DNA of 44,390 bases from Planctomycetales bacterium (GTDB lineage Bacteria; Planctomycetota; Planctomycetia; Isosphaerales; Isosphaeraceae), in the NCBI GenBank assembly GCA_027451885.1, contig DAIDHX010000036.1:1-44390 (forward strand). Direction: 5' to 3'. Position 1 is the stretch's first letter, and each line of letters opens with the position of its first letter. The notes under the pieces were generated by a model. The model saw nothing but the letters and a program-made list of their open reading frames with translations, was not told the DNA's origin and did no database searches. Shown in pieces: positions 8,347-16,778 of the stretch. The position numbers and the translations under genes were made by a program.

Positions 8347-9612
8347 TTACACGAAAACGTCGAGCTCGGGCCGCAAGAGGTCGTCCACGGTTTCGCGGCG
8401 GCGCACAAGCCGCGCGTTCGCCCCATCGACCAGCACCTCGGCCGCTCGCGGGCGCGTATTGTAGTTGGAGGCCATCACCATGCCGTATGCTCCCGCCGAA
8501 AACACCGCCAGCAACTCGCCAGGCGAGATCCGCGGCAGCTCGCGATCCTTCGCCAGAAAATCGCCGCTCTCGCACACCGGACCGACCACGTCCCAGGACT
8601 GAAGTCCCGCTTCCTGGCCCAACGGCACATTCGATTCCACCGGCCAGATCCGGTGGTACGATTCGTAAAGCGCGGGCCGGATCAGGTCGTTCATGGCGGC
8701 GTCCTGGATGAGGAACCGCTTTTCTCCAGACTGCTTCGTATATATCACACGACTGACCAGAATGCCCGCGTTCCCCGCAATCACTCGCCCAGGCTCGATC
8801 GCCAGGCGGCAACCAGCGGCCTTGATTCCAGGCACAATCACCTGCGCGAATTCCTCGACCGGCCGCGCCTCATTCCCCCGATAGCTAATCCCATATCCTC
8901 CGCCCATGTTGTACCACTCGATCGGATGACCCAACTTGCGCAACTGGGCGATGAGCTCCACGCCCTTGGCCACCGCCCCCGCGTAAGGTTCCGTGCTTGT
9001 GATCTGTGAACCAATGTGCATGTGCACGCCGATCATGCGGATCGAGGGGATACTGGCGGCCTCGGTTGCCGCGCGGAGCGCACGCTCTACATCCATGCCG
9101 AACTTCGATTCCTTCTTGCCGGTCGAGATATAGCGATGGGTCCTGGGGTCCACGTCTGGATTAACCCGCAGCGCAATCGGCGCAACTCGGCCCAGACCTG
9201 CCGCGACCCGACCAATCGCCTGAAGTTCCTCCTCGCTCTCGACGTTGAACATGAGCACGCCGGCGCGAATGCCATCGGCGATCTCGAGGTCGGTTTTGCC
9301 GACCCCGGCGAAGACCGATCGCGAAGCCAGGCCTCCCGCTCGCACAACCCGCTCGAGCTCACCCCCGGAGACCACGTCGAACCCGCTCCCATGCTCCGCC
9401 ATGAGCTTGAGCAGTCCAAGGTTGGAGTTCGCCTTCACCGAGTAACAAATAAGGGGGTCAACCTCGGCAAACGCCGTCTGGAGAGCTCTGAGCGTTTCTA
9501 GAATCGAGCTCTGGCTGTACACGTAAAGGGGAGTACCGTAGGTCCTCGCAAGATCCGCGATCGCGGTTTTCTCGCAAAACAGGTGGCCGCCTTCGTAATG
9601 AAACGCATCCAT
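8347..9612 (-). CDS. lysA: Diaminopimelate decarboxylase
   Basis: A protein of 421 residues, the usual LysA length, using ATG at 9610-9612, where the text (MDAFHYEGGHLFCE) aligns with family N-termini. A start at 9699 would add 29 residues and overlap argH. It catalyses the last step of lysine synthesis, decarboxylating meso-diaminopimelate to L-lysine with PLP in the cytoplasm. Lys60 in CYSVKANSN binds PLP; the glycine-rich phosphate loop (YNMGGGYGI), an EPGR motif and the inter-subunit Cys in GPVCESGD are all present. The fold is a group IV (alanine-racemase-like) TIM barrel with a beta domain. It lies 67 bases after argH and is likely co-transcribed from the argH promoter at 11138-11167, pairing lysine with arginine synthesis. 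Confidence 0.96.
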   Translation of the reverse strand: MDAFHYEGGHLFCEKTAIADLARTYGTPLYVYSQSSILETLRALQTAFAEVDPLICYSVKANSNLGLLKLMAEHGSGFDVVSGGELERVVRAGGLASRSVFAGVGKTDLEIADGIRAGVLMFNVESEEELQAIGRVAAGLGRVAPIALRVNPDVDPRTHRYISTGKKESKFGMDVERALRAATEAASIPSIRMIGVHMHIGSQITSTEPYAGAVAKGVELIAQLRKLGHPIEWYNMGGGYGISYRGNEARPVEEFAQVIVPGIKAAGCRLAIEPGRVIAGNAGILVSRVIYTKQSGEKRFLIQDAAMNDLIRPALYESYHRIWPVESNVPLGQEAGLQSWDVVGPVCESGDFLAKDRELPRISPGELLAVFSAGAYGMVMASNYNTRPRAAEVLVDGANARLVRRRETVDDLLRPELDVFV

Positions 9613-9679
9613 CGATGAATAAGCCTCGGATCTCGCGAACGGTAAGCCCGTCGCAAACGGTGATGCATGTCTTTGAGGA

Positions 9680-11080
9680 TCAGATGTTGGTCGGGCCATG
9701 AGGTTTCAGTCGGCGCTCCCATTTTGTGAGCTCGCCCTCGACCCGCGTGGGGTTTGTTGAGCCTGCCGAGGCGAATGCCTGCACGGCGTTTTTGACTCCG
9801 AGGACGCTGCGCAATTCGGGTCCAAGGGCGGGATGCACGGCCTGGAAGTCGGCGTCATCGAGCTCCGAAAGTCTTCCCAGCCCCTTGCGTTCGCATTGGC
9901 CGACCAGCTTGCCGATGATCTCGTGCGCGGTACGCTGCGGGATCCCAAGACGGATCAGTGCTTCCATCAGTGTCGTGGCGTCCAGGAAGCCCTCTTCGAT
10001 CCGCGAGGCGATGCGGTCCCGCCGCAGCTCGGCGCCATCGACGACCACCGCGGCAAGTGCCAGCGAGGCCTCGACGGTGTCAAAGGCGTCGAACAGCGCC
10101 CGTTTATCTTCCTGCAGGTCGCGGTTGTAGGCCAGAGGCAACCCCTTCACCAGCACAAGCAGGTTGGTGAGCGCGCCAATCACCCGCGCGGAGCGCCCGC
10201 GAATGAGCTCGAGCACGTCCGGGTTCTTCTTCTGCGGCATGATGCTCGAGCCAGTGCAAAGCGCGTCCGGCAGCGCGAGGAAGCCAAATTCCTGCGTCAT
10301 CCATAGAATCCATTCCTCAGCCCACCCGGCGAGATGCTCCGCGATGAGCGTCAGGGCGAAGACGGCCTCGAGAACGAAATCGCGATCGCTGGAAGCGTCA
10401 AGGCTGTTCGCCGTGATACCGTCGAAGCCAAGTTCAGCGGCGACGAACTCGCGATCGATGGGCAAGCTCGTCCCCGCCAGGGCAGCCGATCCCAGCGGCA
10501 AGAGATTCAGTCTGCGTGCACAGTCGACCACGCGCGACCGGTCACGCTCGAGCTTTTCCACATAAGCGAGAAAGACATGGGCCGCGAGTACAGGCTGCGC
10601 GCGCTGGAGGTGCGTATAACCCGGCACAATCACCCCGGCATGGCGGCGACCGGCCTGGACGAACGCCCGTTGTAACTCACGCACGCCAGCCTCGACACGC
10701 GCGAGCGCCTCCCGCGTCCAGAGCTTCACGTCGGTTGCAACCTGATCGTTCCGGCTCCGTGCCGTGTGGAGCTTACGGCCCACGTCTCCCAGACGCTCCA
10801 CAAGTGCGGCCTCGATGTGCATATGCACATCTTCTCGAGAGAGAACAAACTCAAAGCGGCCCGCTTCGTACTCCGCCTGAATTTCAGTCAGACCACGCTC
10901 AATCTGTTGGCATTCATCCGCGGTCAGGAATCCGACCTTCGCCAGCATCCGGGCATGGGCCTTGGAGCCCATGATGTCTTGCTTGAAAAGCCTATGGTCG
11001 AAGGAGATGGATTCCGTGAACTGCTCGACCCGGCGGTCGGTGGCATCACCAAAGCGGCCGCTCCAGGGCTTATTTGACAC
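9680..11080 (-). CDS. argH: Argininosuccinate lyase
   Basis: A protein of 466 residues that splits argininosuccinate into arginine and fumarate, the last step of arginine synthesis. The fumarase/aspartase superfamily signature GSSIMPQKKNPD holds the mobile catalytic-Ser loop; HTARSRNDQVATD and TGTHLQ-type text (PGYTHLQRAQP) are also present. I choose GTG at 11078-11080 (VSNKPWSGRF), which has GGGGGA 7 bases upstream, gives the family length and leaves a leader of about 50 bases after the predicted promoter. An ATG at 11126-11128 would start only about 3 bases after that promoter's expected start point and has no ribosome-binding site. lysA follows after 67 bases. Confidence 0.96.
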   Translation of the reverse strand: MSNKPWSGRFGDATDRRVEQFTESISFDHRLFKQDIMGSKAHARMLAKVGFLTADECQQIERGLTEIQAEYEAGRFEFVLSREDVHMHIEAALVERLGDVGRKLHTARSRNDQVATDVKLWTREALARVEAGVRELQRAFVQAGRRHAGVIVPGYTHLQRAQPVLAAHVFLAYVEKLERDRSRVVDCARRLNLLPLGSAALAGTSLPIDREFVAAELGFDGITANSLDASSDRDFVLEAVFALTLIAEHLAGWAEEWILWMTQEFGFLALPDALCTGSSIMPQKKNPDVLELIRGRSARVIGALTNLLVLVKGLPLAYNRDLQEDKRALFDAFDTVEASLALAAVVVDGAELRRDRIASRIEEGFLDATTLMEALIRLGIPQRTAHEIIGKLVGQCERKGLGRLSELDDADFQAVHPALGPELRSVLGVKNAVQAFASAGSTNPTRVEGELTKWERRLKPHGPTNI

Positions 11081-11394
11081 GTTCGAGTCCCCCGAATTCC
11101 TCTCTCCTTTTGCATAATGTCCTGGCATGTGGTGGTGATTTTAGGCAGTCAATCCAGGCGATGTCAAACCGCGTGTGGTCTCCATTCTGTCTTGATGTCA
11201 CGAATCGGCTCGTGGAGGGTTTGAGAACTGAGTGCGCGCTCGATCGGTCAATCCCATCTGGCCGCGTGAGGGTGTGAGGGCGTAGACTTCAGATTCATTC
11301 AGGCTCCCGGATCGAATCTCCTTTGGGGGCTCCTGACGCATCTGGAACTTGTGTGGCGCGAGTTAAAGCGAAAACCTTGGGAGAGCGAGAGGTC
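11081..11394. other. Divergent intergenic region between argH and the RmlC-like gene
   Basis: About 314 bases hold no supported gene. The left half carries the argH promoter. For the rightward gene I find no convincing -35/-10 pair. No tRNA cloverleaf, riboswitch motif or terminator was recognised. Confidence 0.5.
11138..11167 (-). promoter_or_regulatory. Sigma-70-type promoter for argH (and probably lysA)
   Basis: On the minus strand, TTGACA (11162-11167) and TAAAAT (11138-11143) are separated by 18 bases: a perfect -35 and a 5/6 -10 hexamer. Transcription would begin near 11131, which supports the GTG start at 11080 rather than ATG at 11128. Confidence 0.62.
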
Positions 11395-11877
11395 ATGGGG
11401 ATCACCTACGAGGACGGGGAGATCGAAGGGGTTTCGATGCGCCTGCTGAAGGCTTTTCACGATTCCCGCGGCTGGCTGGTGGAAATTTTTCGGGACGACG
11501 AATTACCCGAGTCCTTGCAGCCGGTCATGATGTATGTGTCCCAGACTCTGCCTGGGGTTGCGCGTGGGCCTCATGAACACGTCGATCAGACGGATGGATT
11601 TGCGTTTATTGGTCCCTCGGATTTCAAGCTGTATCTCTGGGACACGCGTGAATCGAGCCCGACCTTTGGAAAGCGAATGGCGATGGTTGTGGGGGCGTCG
11701 AATCCCGCCGCGGTCTGGATTCCGCCGGGTGTGGTGCACGCGTACCGCAACGTGGGTGACGTTCCCGGCCTTGTTTTCAATGCGCCGAACCGGCTTTATG
11801 CAGGCTGGGGGAAAAAGGAACCGGTGGACGAAATCCGCCACGAGGATGCGGAGCCCGGTCGGTTTCCGATGGATTAA
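11395..11877 (+). CDS. RmlC-like cupin, dTDP-4-dehydrorhamnose 3,5-epimerase family
   Basis: A protein of 160 residues using ATG at 11395-11397; an upstream in-frame TTG at 11323 would give an unlikely extension. The text follows RmlC: an N-terminal strand with FHDSRGWLVEIFR, the RGPHEH segment (His60/His62) matching the RGLH region with the catalytic His, then WIPPGVVHAYRN and a Tyr near 135. RmlC epimerises dTDP-4-keto-6-deoxyglucose at C3 and C5 in deoxysugar synthesis. The protein is shorter than classical RmlC (about 180) and lacks the standard YQ after the His, so another keto-sugar or an isomerase role is possible. No rmlABD genes are near. It converges on the TolC-like gene across an inverted repeat. 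Confidence 0.72.
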   Translation: MGITYEDGEIEGVSMRLLKAFHDSRGWLVEIFRDDELPESLQPVMMYVSQTLPGVARGPHEHVDQTDGFAFIGPSDFKLYLWDTRESSPTFGKRMAMVVGASNPAAVWIPPGVVHAYRNVGDVPGLVFNAPNRLYAGWGKKEPVDEIRHEDAEPGRFPMD

Positions 11878-11886
11878 CGGGCGGCC

Positions 11887-11913
11887 GGAATCCAGATACG
11901 GAGCCTGGCTTCC
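11887..11913. terminator. Inverted repeat between convergent genes, possible bidirectional terminator
   Basis: GGAATCCAG and CTGGCTTCC pair at 8 of 9 positions around a 9-base loop, in the 68-base gap between two convergent stop codons. Neither side has a clear U-tract, so terminator function is uncertain. Confidence 0.35.
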
Positions 11914-11945
11914 GCGCGTCGTATGGGAACGCACTCGATTCCTGA

Positions 11946-13775
11946 TTATCGCGGAGTGGGCTTCCATCCCGTTTGCGGGAATGGGGTTGGTTGCGGAATC
12001 CGGGTGCGGCGGACCGCGGGATCGGCGGCCGTGGCGGGTGCGGTTGACCGACCACGAGCAGTCGAGGCCGTGGTTGCGGCCGCAGCGGGCTGAGCTGCCG
12101 CCGCGCCTGAGCCTCCGGCGGCTCCCTGGCTATCGCGCGTGGCCTGTTCGAGCATGGCGTTGATCAGGGTGGGCGCGCCCATCGCGAGCAGCAGGTCCGC
12201 CTGGGCCTGCGTCGCTGCCCACACAGCGTCAAGCCGTGAGGTATCGAGCTGAATCAGACGCTGGCGGGCCTGCATCAGCTTGGTGATATCGGTCTGGCCA
12301 GCCTCGAACAGGCGCTCGAGATTGCCCACCTCCTGCGCGAGCTGCTGGGTGAGCCCCGCTGATTCATTGACCAGGTCGGTCGCGCCATTCCAGCGCGCCA
12401 CGGCGGCGCGAACCTGAGCCACGGCGCGTTGCTGGGCTTGCTGCGCGGCAACCATGGCACGCTCATGCTCGGCCTCGCGCTGACGCACGAGCGGCTTGCC
12501 GTTATTCCAGATCGGCAGCGGGGTGATGTAGACAAAGCCGATATACTGCACCCCTGCCTCGTCCATCTCGTACTGGGGACCGATGACCGGCGTGGGAATA
12601 CGATCGGCCTTTGCCAGATTGACGGCCGCGTGCGTGCCTGAGACCTGGGCCTGGGCCGCATGGATATCCGGCCGATTCGCCAGTGCCGTCTGGACCATGG
12701 TCTCCTCGTCAACCGGCGGAATATAGGGCGGCAGAGTGAACTCGCCGAGAGGCTCAGCGGTCCCAGCGCTATCTGGCAGGCCGATCTGGTTGCGCAAATC
12801 GGCGAGAGCGGTCAGGTAATCCTGCCGGGCCGCCTTCACCTGCTGCCGGCTCGCGCGGCTTTCCACTCTGGCGAGCGCCACATCAGCCGCGGCCGCCTGA
12901 TTGGCTTCGAGCCGTTTTTCGAGCGTTGCGACCAGCTTGTCGTTGAATGCGGCCAACTCCTCGGCTAACCGAAACCGCTCGCGCCTGTAGGCCGCGGTTT
13001 GAAAGAGCCGGTAGGTCTGCACGAGCGTCGTGAGCTCAAGCTGAAGCACATTCCACTTCTGCTGGTCGTAAGCCGCCTGGGCAATGTGATACCGGTGCGT
13101 GGTCTGGTGGCCAAGTTCGATCGGCTGCCGCAAGGAGAGATAAATCAGATCCTGGCCGAAATGGTAGAAGCTTCCATGGTTGTTCGCCCTTCCGCCGGGA
13201 CTTGTGCTGCCGAAAGTATCCGGCGGAATGAGTGTGATGGGGCGGAAGTCGACCCACAGCGTGGGATTCAGGGTTGTGGGGAAATGGCGGGCGACCTCAA
13301 CGGCCTCGGCCGAGGCCGCAAGCGGATTTCCCTGCCGCTGGGAGACGAGGTCGGGATTCGAGGTCAAAGCACCATATAAAGCAGTCTGCAGGCTGATGTT
13401 CTGCCCTCCCAGCGGTGGCGTAATCGACGCTGAAAGAGGCGCTGCCTGCATGGGCTGGGCGATATTGGGAAGAGGCAGAGGTGGTTGAAGTTGCGCACGT
13501 TGCATGGCCGGGTCCAGACTGCCCCCTGCGCGCCCAGAACCTGTGATCGGTGAGCGAGGCGCTGGGATGGTCGTCCTTGCCGCTGGTGCCGAGCTTGTTC
13601 CAACCCGGCTACCGTTCGCACCCATCGGCGCGTATCGGCCGTTGACGATCGGACTGGGAGAGGCCCCATCCTGCGCATACAAGCTCGTCGAAGAGCCAGG
13701 CTCGGCCGAGAGCGCAAGAATCGCCCCGGATGCCAGAATCGTCCGATGAGCCGACAGTCGACGTTTTGCCTTCAT
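11946..13775 (-). CDS. TolC-family outer membrane efflux protein
   Basis: A protein of 609 residues, longer than the usual 430-490. The ATG at 13773-13775 has GAGGAGG about 5 bases upstream; an ATG eight codons earlier lies before that ribosome-binding site. A signal peptide (about 1-38) is followed by a Pro/Ala/Ser-rich linker to about 110. The OEP core then shows two repeats of long amphipathic helices, with typical text such as PLAASAEAVEVARHFPTTLNP and LANRPDIHAAQAQVSGTHAAVNLAKAD. The last 70 residues are Ala/Thr/Pro-rich and low complexity. The trimeric channel would span the outer membrane and periplasm and work with an inner-membrane pump and adaptor, none of which are nearby. Which transporter it serves cannot be told. 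Confidence 0.87.
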   Translation of the reverse strand: MKAKRRLSAHRTILASGAILALSAEPGSSTSLYAQDGASPSPIVNGRYAPMGANGSRVGTSSAPAARTTIPAPRSPITGSGRAGGSLDPAMQRAQLQPPLPLPNIAQPMQAAPLSASITPPLGGQNISLQTALYGALTSNPDLVSQRQGNPLAASAEAVEVARHFPTTLNPTLWVDFRPITLIPPDTFGSTSPGGRANNHGSFYHFGQDLIYLSLRQPIELGHQTTHRYHIAQAAYDQQKWNVLQLELTTLVQTYRLFQTAAYRRERFRLAEELAAFNDKLVATLEKRLEANQAAAADVALARVESRASRQQVKAARQDYLTALADLRNQIGLPDSAGTAEPLGEFTLPPYIPPVDEETMVQTALANRPDIHAAQAQVSGTHAAVNLAKADRIPTPVIGPQYEMDEAGVQYIGFVYITPLPIWNNGKPLVRQREAEHERAMVAAQQAQQRAVAQVRAAVARWNGATDLVNESAGLTQQLAQEVGNLERLFEAGQTDITKLMQARQRLIQLDTSRLDAVWAATQAQADLLLAMGAPTLINAMLEQATRDSQGAAGGSGAAAAQPAAAATTASTARGRSTAPATAADPAVRRTRIPQPTPFPQTGWKPTPR

Positions 13776-13988
13776 GGGTTCCTCCTCGCGATTCTTCATC
13801 GGCCGATCCTTTTCGCGAGGATTCGTGTAAATCGTTATTAGCGCCCCAATTGGAACAAATCGTACTCAGATGCCTGGCAACCTTTTTGGATTGAAAAGAC
13901 CCCGCGGGGGCACCAGGGGAGAATCCCATGAGACAGAGGAATAGCATGCATGCATTTAAAGAAATCTGATTTTCTTCAGACCATGGGA

Positions 13989-14017
13989 TTGACACGATCA
14001 GCCCACCGGGGCATGAT
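13989..14017 (+). promoter_or_regulatory. Candidate sigma-70-type promoter for the DUF1559 pseudopilin
   Basis: TTGACA (13989-13994) and CATGAT (14012-14017) are spaced by 17 bases. A start near 14024 would give a leader of about 165 bases containing the palindrome at 14051-14074. Confidence 0.42.
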
Positions 14018-14043
14018 GCATGCCAGCACGCGTGGCACATTTC

Positions 14044-14074
14044 AAAAAATGAAGCCAGCATCGATCCTGGCTTC
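14044..14074 (-). terminator. Minus-strand intrinsic terminator or palindromic operator upstream of the tolC-like gene
   Basis: GAAGCCAG (14051-14058) and CTGGCTTC (14067-14074) form a perfect 8-bp stem, and the 8-base centre is itself nearly palindromic (ATCGAT core), so 22 of 24 positions are symmetric. On the minus strand the stem is followed by ATTTTTTG, a classical U-tract. No minus-strand gene ends nearby; the tolC-like gene lies downstream. It could be an attenuator, the end of a small RNA, or an operator. Confidence 0.5.
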
Positions 14075-14187
14075 CTGAAGGGGTTCGGACTGGAGTAAGC
14101 TCTGCTGAACCGGTCTACCAACGTCGTGGATGTGATTCGTCGGCTGCAATTCCTGCTCGTGGCGGATTTCTACGAAAGGAAGAGCTC

Positions 14188-15462
14188 ATGCGTGATCGAG
14201 CTCGTAGGGCGTGTGCCGGCTTTACGCTGGTCGAGCTTCTGGTGGTGATCAGCATCATCGGGATACTGGTGGGGCTGTTGCTTCCCGCCGTGCAGTCCGC
14301 GCGTGCGGCAGGCAGGCGTACCCAATGCCAGAATAACATTCGCCAGCTTGCGATTGGTGTTCTGGGGTATGTGACGGCGAACAACAAGTTTCCCGCGCTG
14401 GGGGTTATCAGCGACGTTGGCAAGATGAACAACCCAAGGATGAATGTTGATACCCCGCAGAACCAGGGCATCAATAGTTGGACGGACCCAACTTACGTAC
14501 CTATCACCGGGGAAGTACCCATGTACAACTGGGTGGTAGAGATTCTTCCCTACATCGACCAGGCATCTCTGGCTAACGCCTGGGTAAAGACAGGATTGAA
14601 TGTCTCCGGTCAGCTTGGCTCCTACGGGTATATGACGGCGACCACCCTCGTCCCTGGAAATCCAAGCAATTTGGCCATTGGTTCGACGTCGCTGGCAGTT
14701 CTCAGGTGTCCTGATGATCATACGACGCTGGAAAACCAGGGCAACTTGAGCTATGTGGCCAACATGGGAGTCAGCCTCTGGAACCCGACTCCATATGGTT
14801 TTTCGGCTTCATTTGTTGATGGTCAGGGCCATGTGGGTTGCTATCCTGAGGGAATCGTTTTTGCGTCACCCTCAATGGGAAGCGGTGGGTGGAGTTTCAA
14901 CGTCAGCGTGACGCGTTGTCTGGGGCTCATGTTCATGGAAGACAACGGACTCTATGGCACTACCACGCCAATGCCATGGAACGTGCGGAACACTCCGGCG
15001 TCGATCACTGACGGCTCGTCCAGCACTCTGATGCTCAGTGAGAACACGCTCGTTGGAGTCAGTGGCGGAGGCGCAATTTCCAAAGGGGCTCCGACGAACT
15101 GGGCGTGTCCCTTGCCGACATTCTGCGGCTTCATGTACAACATTAGCTCGAGCTGCTCGGCGACGCAGCCCCCTCACGCCCCATCCGGCGATCAAGACGG
15201 GGTAGGCTGGATGTTCGCCAATCTGCAGGGGACGCCCGGTTGTATAAACGGCGGTCAGCAATTGACCGTTGAGGGCACATATCCTTATTCGAACAGCGCG
15301 CACTCGAACGGCTGTAACATGGCCTTCTGCGATGGGGCTGTGCGTTTTATCAAGCAGTCGATCGATTCAACGGCCTATGCCAAGATGATGAGCCCAGCCG
15401 GTGCGAGGGTCAATTTGCTTTACCGCCAACTTCCGCTGAACGAGGATACCTTTGCCCAGTAG
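14188..15462 (+). CDS. DUF1559 prepilin-like protein (planctomycete pseudopilin)
   Basis: A protein of 424 residues with GGAAGAG just upstream of the ATG. The N-terminus is a type IV prepilin/pseudopilin signal: basic leader, Gly11, then Phe12 and Glu16 in [16 protein letters not shown] prepilin peptidase would cut after Gly11 and methylate Phe12. The long DUF1559 domain follows ([16 protein letters not shown], then [10 protein letters not shown]), ending with the planctomycete H-X9-DG signature (His ... CDGAVRFI) near 370-385. Such proteins occur in dozens of copies in planctomycete genomes and probably form extracellular or periplasmic structures; exact function is unknown. It stands alone here, with no secretion genes nearby, and has its own candidate promoter and a downstream hairpin. 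Confidence 0.93.
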   Translation: MRDRARRACAGFTLVELLVVISIIGILVGLLLPAVQSARAAGRRTQCQNNIRQLAIGVLGYVTANNKFPALGVISDVGKMNNPRMNVDTPQNQGINSWTDPTYVPITGEVPMYNWVVEILPYIDQASLANAWVKTGLNVSGQLGSYGYMTATTLVPGNPSNLAIGSTSLAVLRCPDDHTTLENQGNLSYVANMGVSLWNPTPYGFSASFVDGQGHVGCYPEGIVFASPSMGSGGWSFNVSVTRCLGLMFMEDNGLYGTTTPMPWNVRNTPASITDGSSSTLMLSENTLVGVSGGGAISKGAPTNWACPLPTFCGFMYNISSSCSATQPPHAPSGDQDGVGWMFANLQGTPGCINGGQQLTVEGTYPYSNSAHSNGCNMAFCDGAVRFIKQSIDSTAYAKMMSPAGARVNLLYRQLPLNEDTFAQ

Positions 15463-15509
15463 TGCGAGCTGACCCTGGGTCCGCCATGCCAATTGGGCGC
15501 AGACGAAAA

Positions 15510-15544
15510 CGGCCGCTCCACCGACCTGAGTCGATGGGCGGCCG
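15510..15544. terminator. Bidirectional terminator between the pseudopilin gene and sodC
   Basis: The arms 15510-15525 and 15530-15544 share CGGCCGC, CCA and CGAC, with one bulge and one mismatch, around a CTGA tetraloop. On the minus strand the stem is followed by TTTTCG; on the plus strand by a weaker TTCTGTTT. It lies between two convergent stop codons. Confidence 0.68.
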
Positions 15545-15570
15545 ATTCTGTTTCAAGGTCGAGCCTGAGA

Positions 15571-16125
15571 TCAGGGCTTGGCGATACCAATCACACCCAC
15601 GGCAAGGCGCCCGCCAGCATCGCCAGTCGGCTGGGTCTTGAGATCGTCAGCCTTGGCATGGACCACCAGGCCGCGGCCGATGATCGAGTGGGCGCCATGG
15701 AGCGTGAGATGGGGGTCGTCGAGGTCGAGCACGGCGACGCCGTTGTCATTCGCCTTCACATTGCCCAGGTCGCCCACATGGCGTTTGTTGCTGGCCTGCC
15801 CAGCATGAGGATGTTTCTCGGGATTGAAATGACCGCCAGAGGCCATGCCGTCTTCAGACCAGACGCCGAATTCGTGGACGTGGAAGCCGTGCTCGCCGGG
15901 GCGAAGCCCCTTGATCTCGGCGTGGACGTGCACCATGTGGCCGCTCTGGGTGAAGGTCACGCGGCCTGAAACCTCGCTCCCCTTGGTCGGGGTCAAGATC
16001 GCAACGGCCTTCGTTACGCCGCCTGCCGTCTCATGCTGGGCAGGGGCTGAGTTAAAGAAACCAACAAAAGCACAGAAACCGAGGGTCGACGCGGCCAAGG
16101 CCGCGAGTCCCTGCTTGATCGTCAT
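15571..16125 (-). CDS. sodC: Exported copper/zinc superoxide dismutase lacking the conserved disulfide cysteines
   Basis: A protein of 184 residues; ATG at 16123-16125 with GGGAG 7 bases upstream. It dismutates superoxide outside the cytoplasm. A signal peptide covers about 1-30. Metal ligands are present: His82 and His84 (FHVHEFG), His99 (GGHFNP), His105 or His107, His116 and Asp119 (HVGDLGN), and His156 (VVHAKADD). The substrate-guiding Arg173 is in GGRLAVGVIG. In most family members this last motif reads ACGVIG, and that Cys bonds to a Cys after the HEFG motif; here the position is Val176 and the mature protein has no cysteine at all. It lies 83 bases after the DUF3124 gene on the same strand and may be the last gene of that transcript. 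Confidence 0.93.
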   Translation of the reverse strand: MTIKQGLAALAASTLGFCAFVGFFNSAPAQHETAGGVTKAVAILTPTKGSEVSGRVTFTQSGHMVHVHAEIKGLRPGEHGFHVHEFGVWSEDGMASGGHFNPEKHPHAGQASNKRHVGDLGNVKANDNGVAVLDLDDPHLTLHGAHSIIGRGLVVHAKADDLKTQPTGDAGGRLAVGVIGIAKP

Positions 16126-16153
16126 GTCGAATCTCCCATGTGATCGACCACTC

Positions 16154-16173
16154 CGCGCGGAAACGCCCGCGCG
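16154..16173. repeat. GC-rich inverted repeat between the DUF3124 gene and sodC
   Basis: CGCGCGG and CCGCGCG form a perfect 7-bp stem with a 6-base loop, 28 bases upstream of the sodC start. There is no U-tract on the minus strand, so it may be a leader hairpin or mRNA-stability element rather than a terminator. Confidence 0.35.
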
Positions 16174-16208
16174 TGCTTTCCTGAACCTAGCCGCATGACC
16201 GGCAAGGC

Positions 16209-16778
16209 TCAAGAGGCCGGTCTCTGGGGCGCGGAGGGTTGCGCTCCGAAATCCGTGAGAACCTGCGCCGGACAACGCAACGAAACACCCTGCATTGCGG
16301 CGGTTCCAATCATGAACGTCTCGACGATGGGTTGCCGGACCGGCTGATCCGCGGCCCATTCGACCAGAAAGCTGGGCAGCATTCCCGCGGTGGTGTCGCT
16401 CTCCTTCACGAAGAAGGTGGTGGAGGCGAGCGGATCAAGCGCGAATGGCCGTTTGAGATAGGACTTCACCTGTTTGCCATCCTGGTCATGATAGTCCACC
16501 CGCGAGATGACAACTGGGTTCCTGGGATCGAGATTGCGGATGACGAGCGTAATTGCGAGTTGAAACGGCTCTGCCCGATCGGCGGTATCGACCCACGAGT
16601 ACGCCGGGGCGTAGAGCAACTGGCCTGCCGCGCGGCGCTCGGGGGGGATGGCGTCGACTTCGCGCCTGGACGATCGAATCTGCGCGGGGGTGTGATCGCT
16701 CGGCGACTCCTGGCAAGCCGCGAGCGCGAAAATTCCGGGAAGACCAAGCACGCAGAGCAGCCGTGAGGGGTTTCTCAT
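16209..16778 (-). CDS. DUF3124-family lipoprotein
   Basis: A protein of 189 residues. A lipoprotein signal peptide ends in the lipobox LAAC (Cys22), so it should be lipid-anchored outside the cytoplasm. The rest matches DUF3124: YAPAYSWVDT, then ITLVIRNLDPRNPVVISRVDYHD, then TTFFVKESD and PSFLVEW. No catalytic residues are evident; it looks like a beta-sandwich. Its ATG overlaps the stop of the antiporter gene by 4 bases (16775-16778), so the two are probably translationally coupled. Function is unknown; the coupling suggests a periplasmic accessory of the antiporter (inference). Confidence 0.8.
   Translation of the reverse strand: MRNPSRLLCVLGLPGIFALAACQESPSDHTPAQIRSSRREVDAIPPERRAAGQLLYAPAYSWVDTADRAEPFQLAITLVIRNLDPRNPVVISRVDYHDQDGKQVKSYLKRPFALDPLASTTFFVKESDTTAGMLPSFLVEWAADQPVRQPIVETFMIGTAAMQGVSLRCPAQVLTDFGAQPSAPQRPAS

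Larger units (their letters stand above)
13776..14187. other. Divergent intergenic region between the tolC-like and pseudopilin genes
   Basis: About 412 bases without a supported gene. It holds a plus-strand promoter (13989-14017), a strand-specific terminator-like palindrome (14044-14074) and a short CCCCGCGGGG palindrome near 13900. The base composition is clearly more AT-rich than the flanking genes. Confidence 0.5.

Noticed and set aside
9613-9699. N-terminal extension of lysA to 9699
   Set aside because: It overlaps argH by 20 bases and the added residues are unlike LysA N-termini.
11081-11128. ATG start of argH at 11128
   Set aside because: It lacks a ribosome-binding site and would lie about 3 bases after the predicted transcription start; GTG at 11080 fits family length and spacing.
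13801-13870. Promoter for the tolC-like gene (TTGTTC and TAATAA)
   Set aside because: The hexamers are only 12 bases apart, or match poorly at correct spacing, so no reliable promoter can be named.
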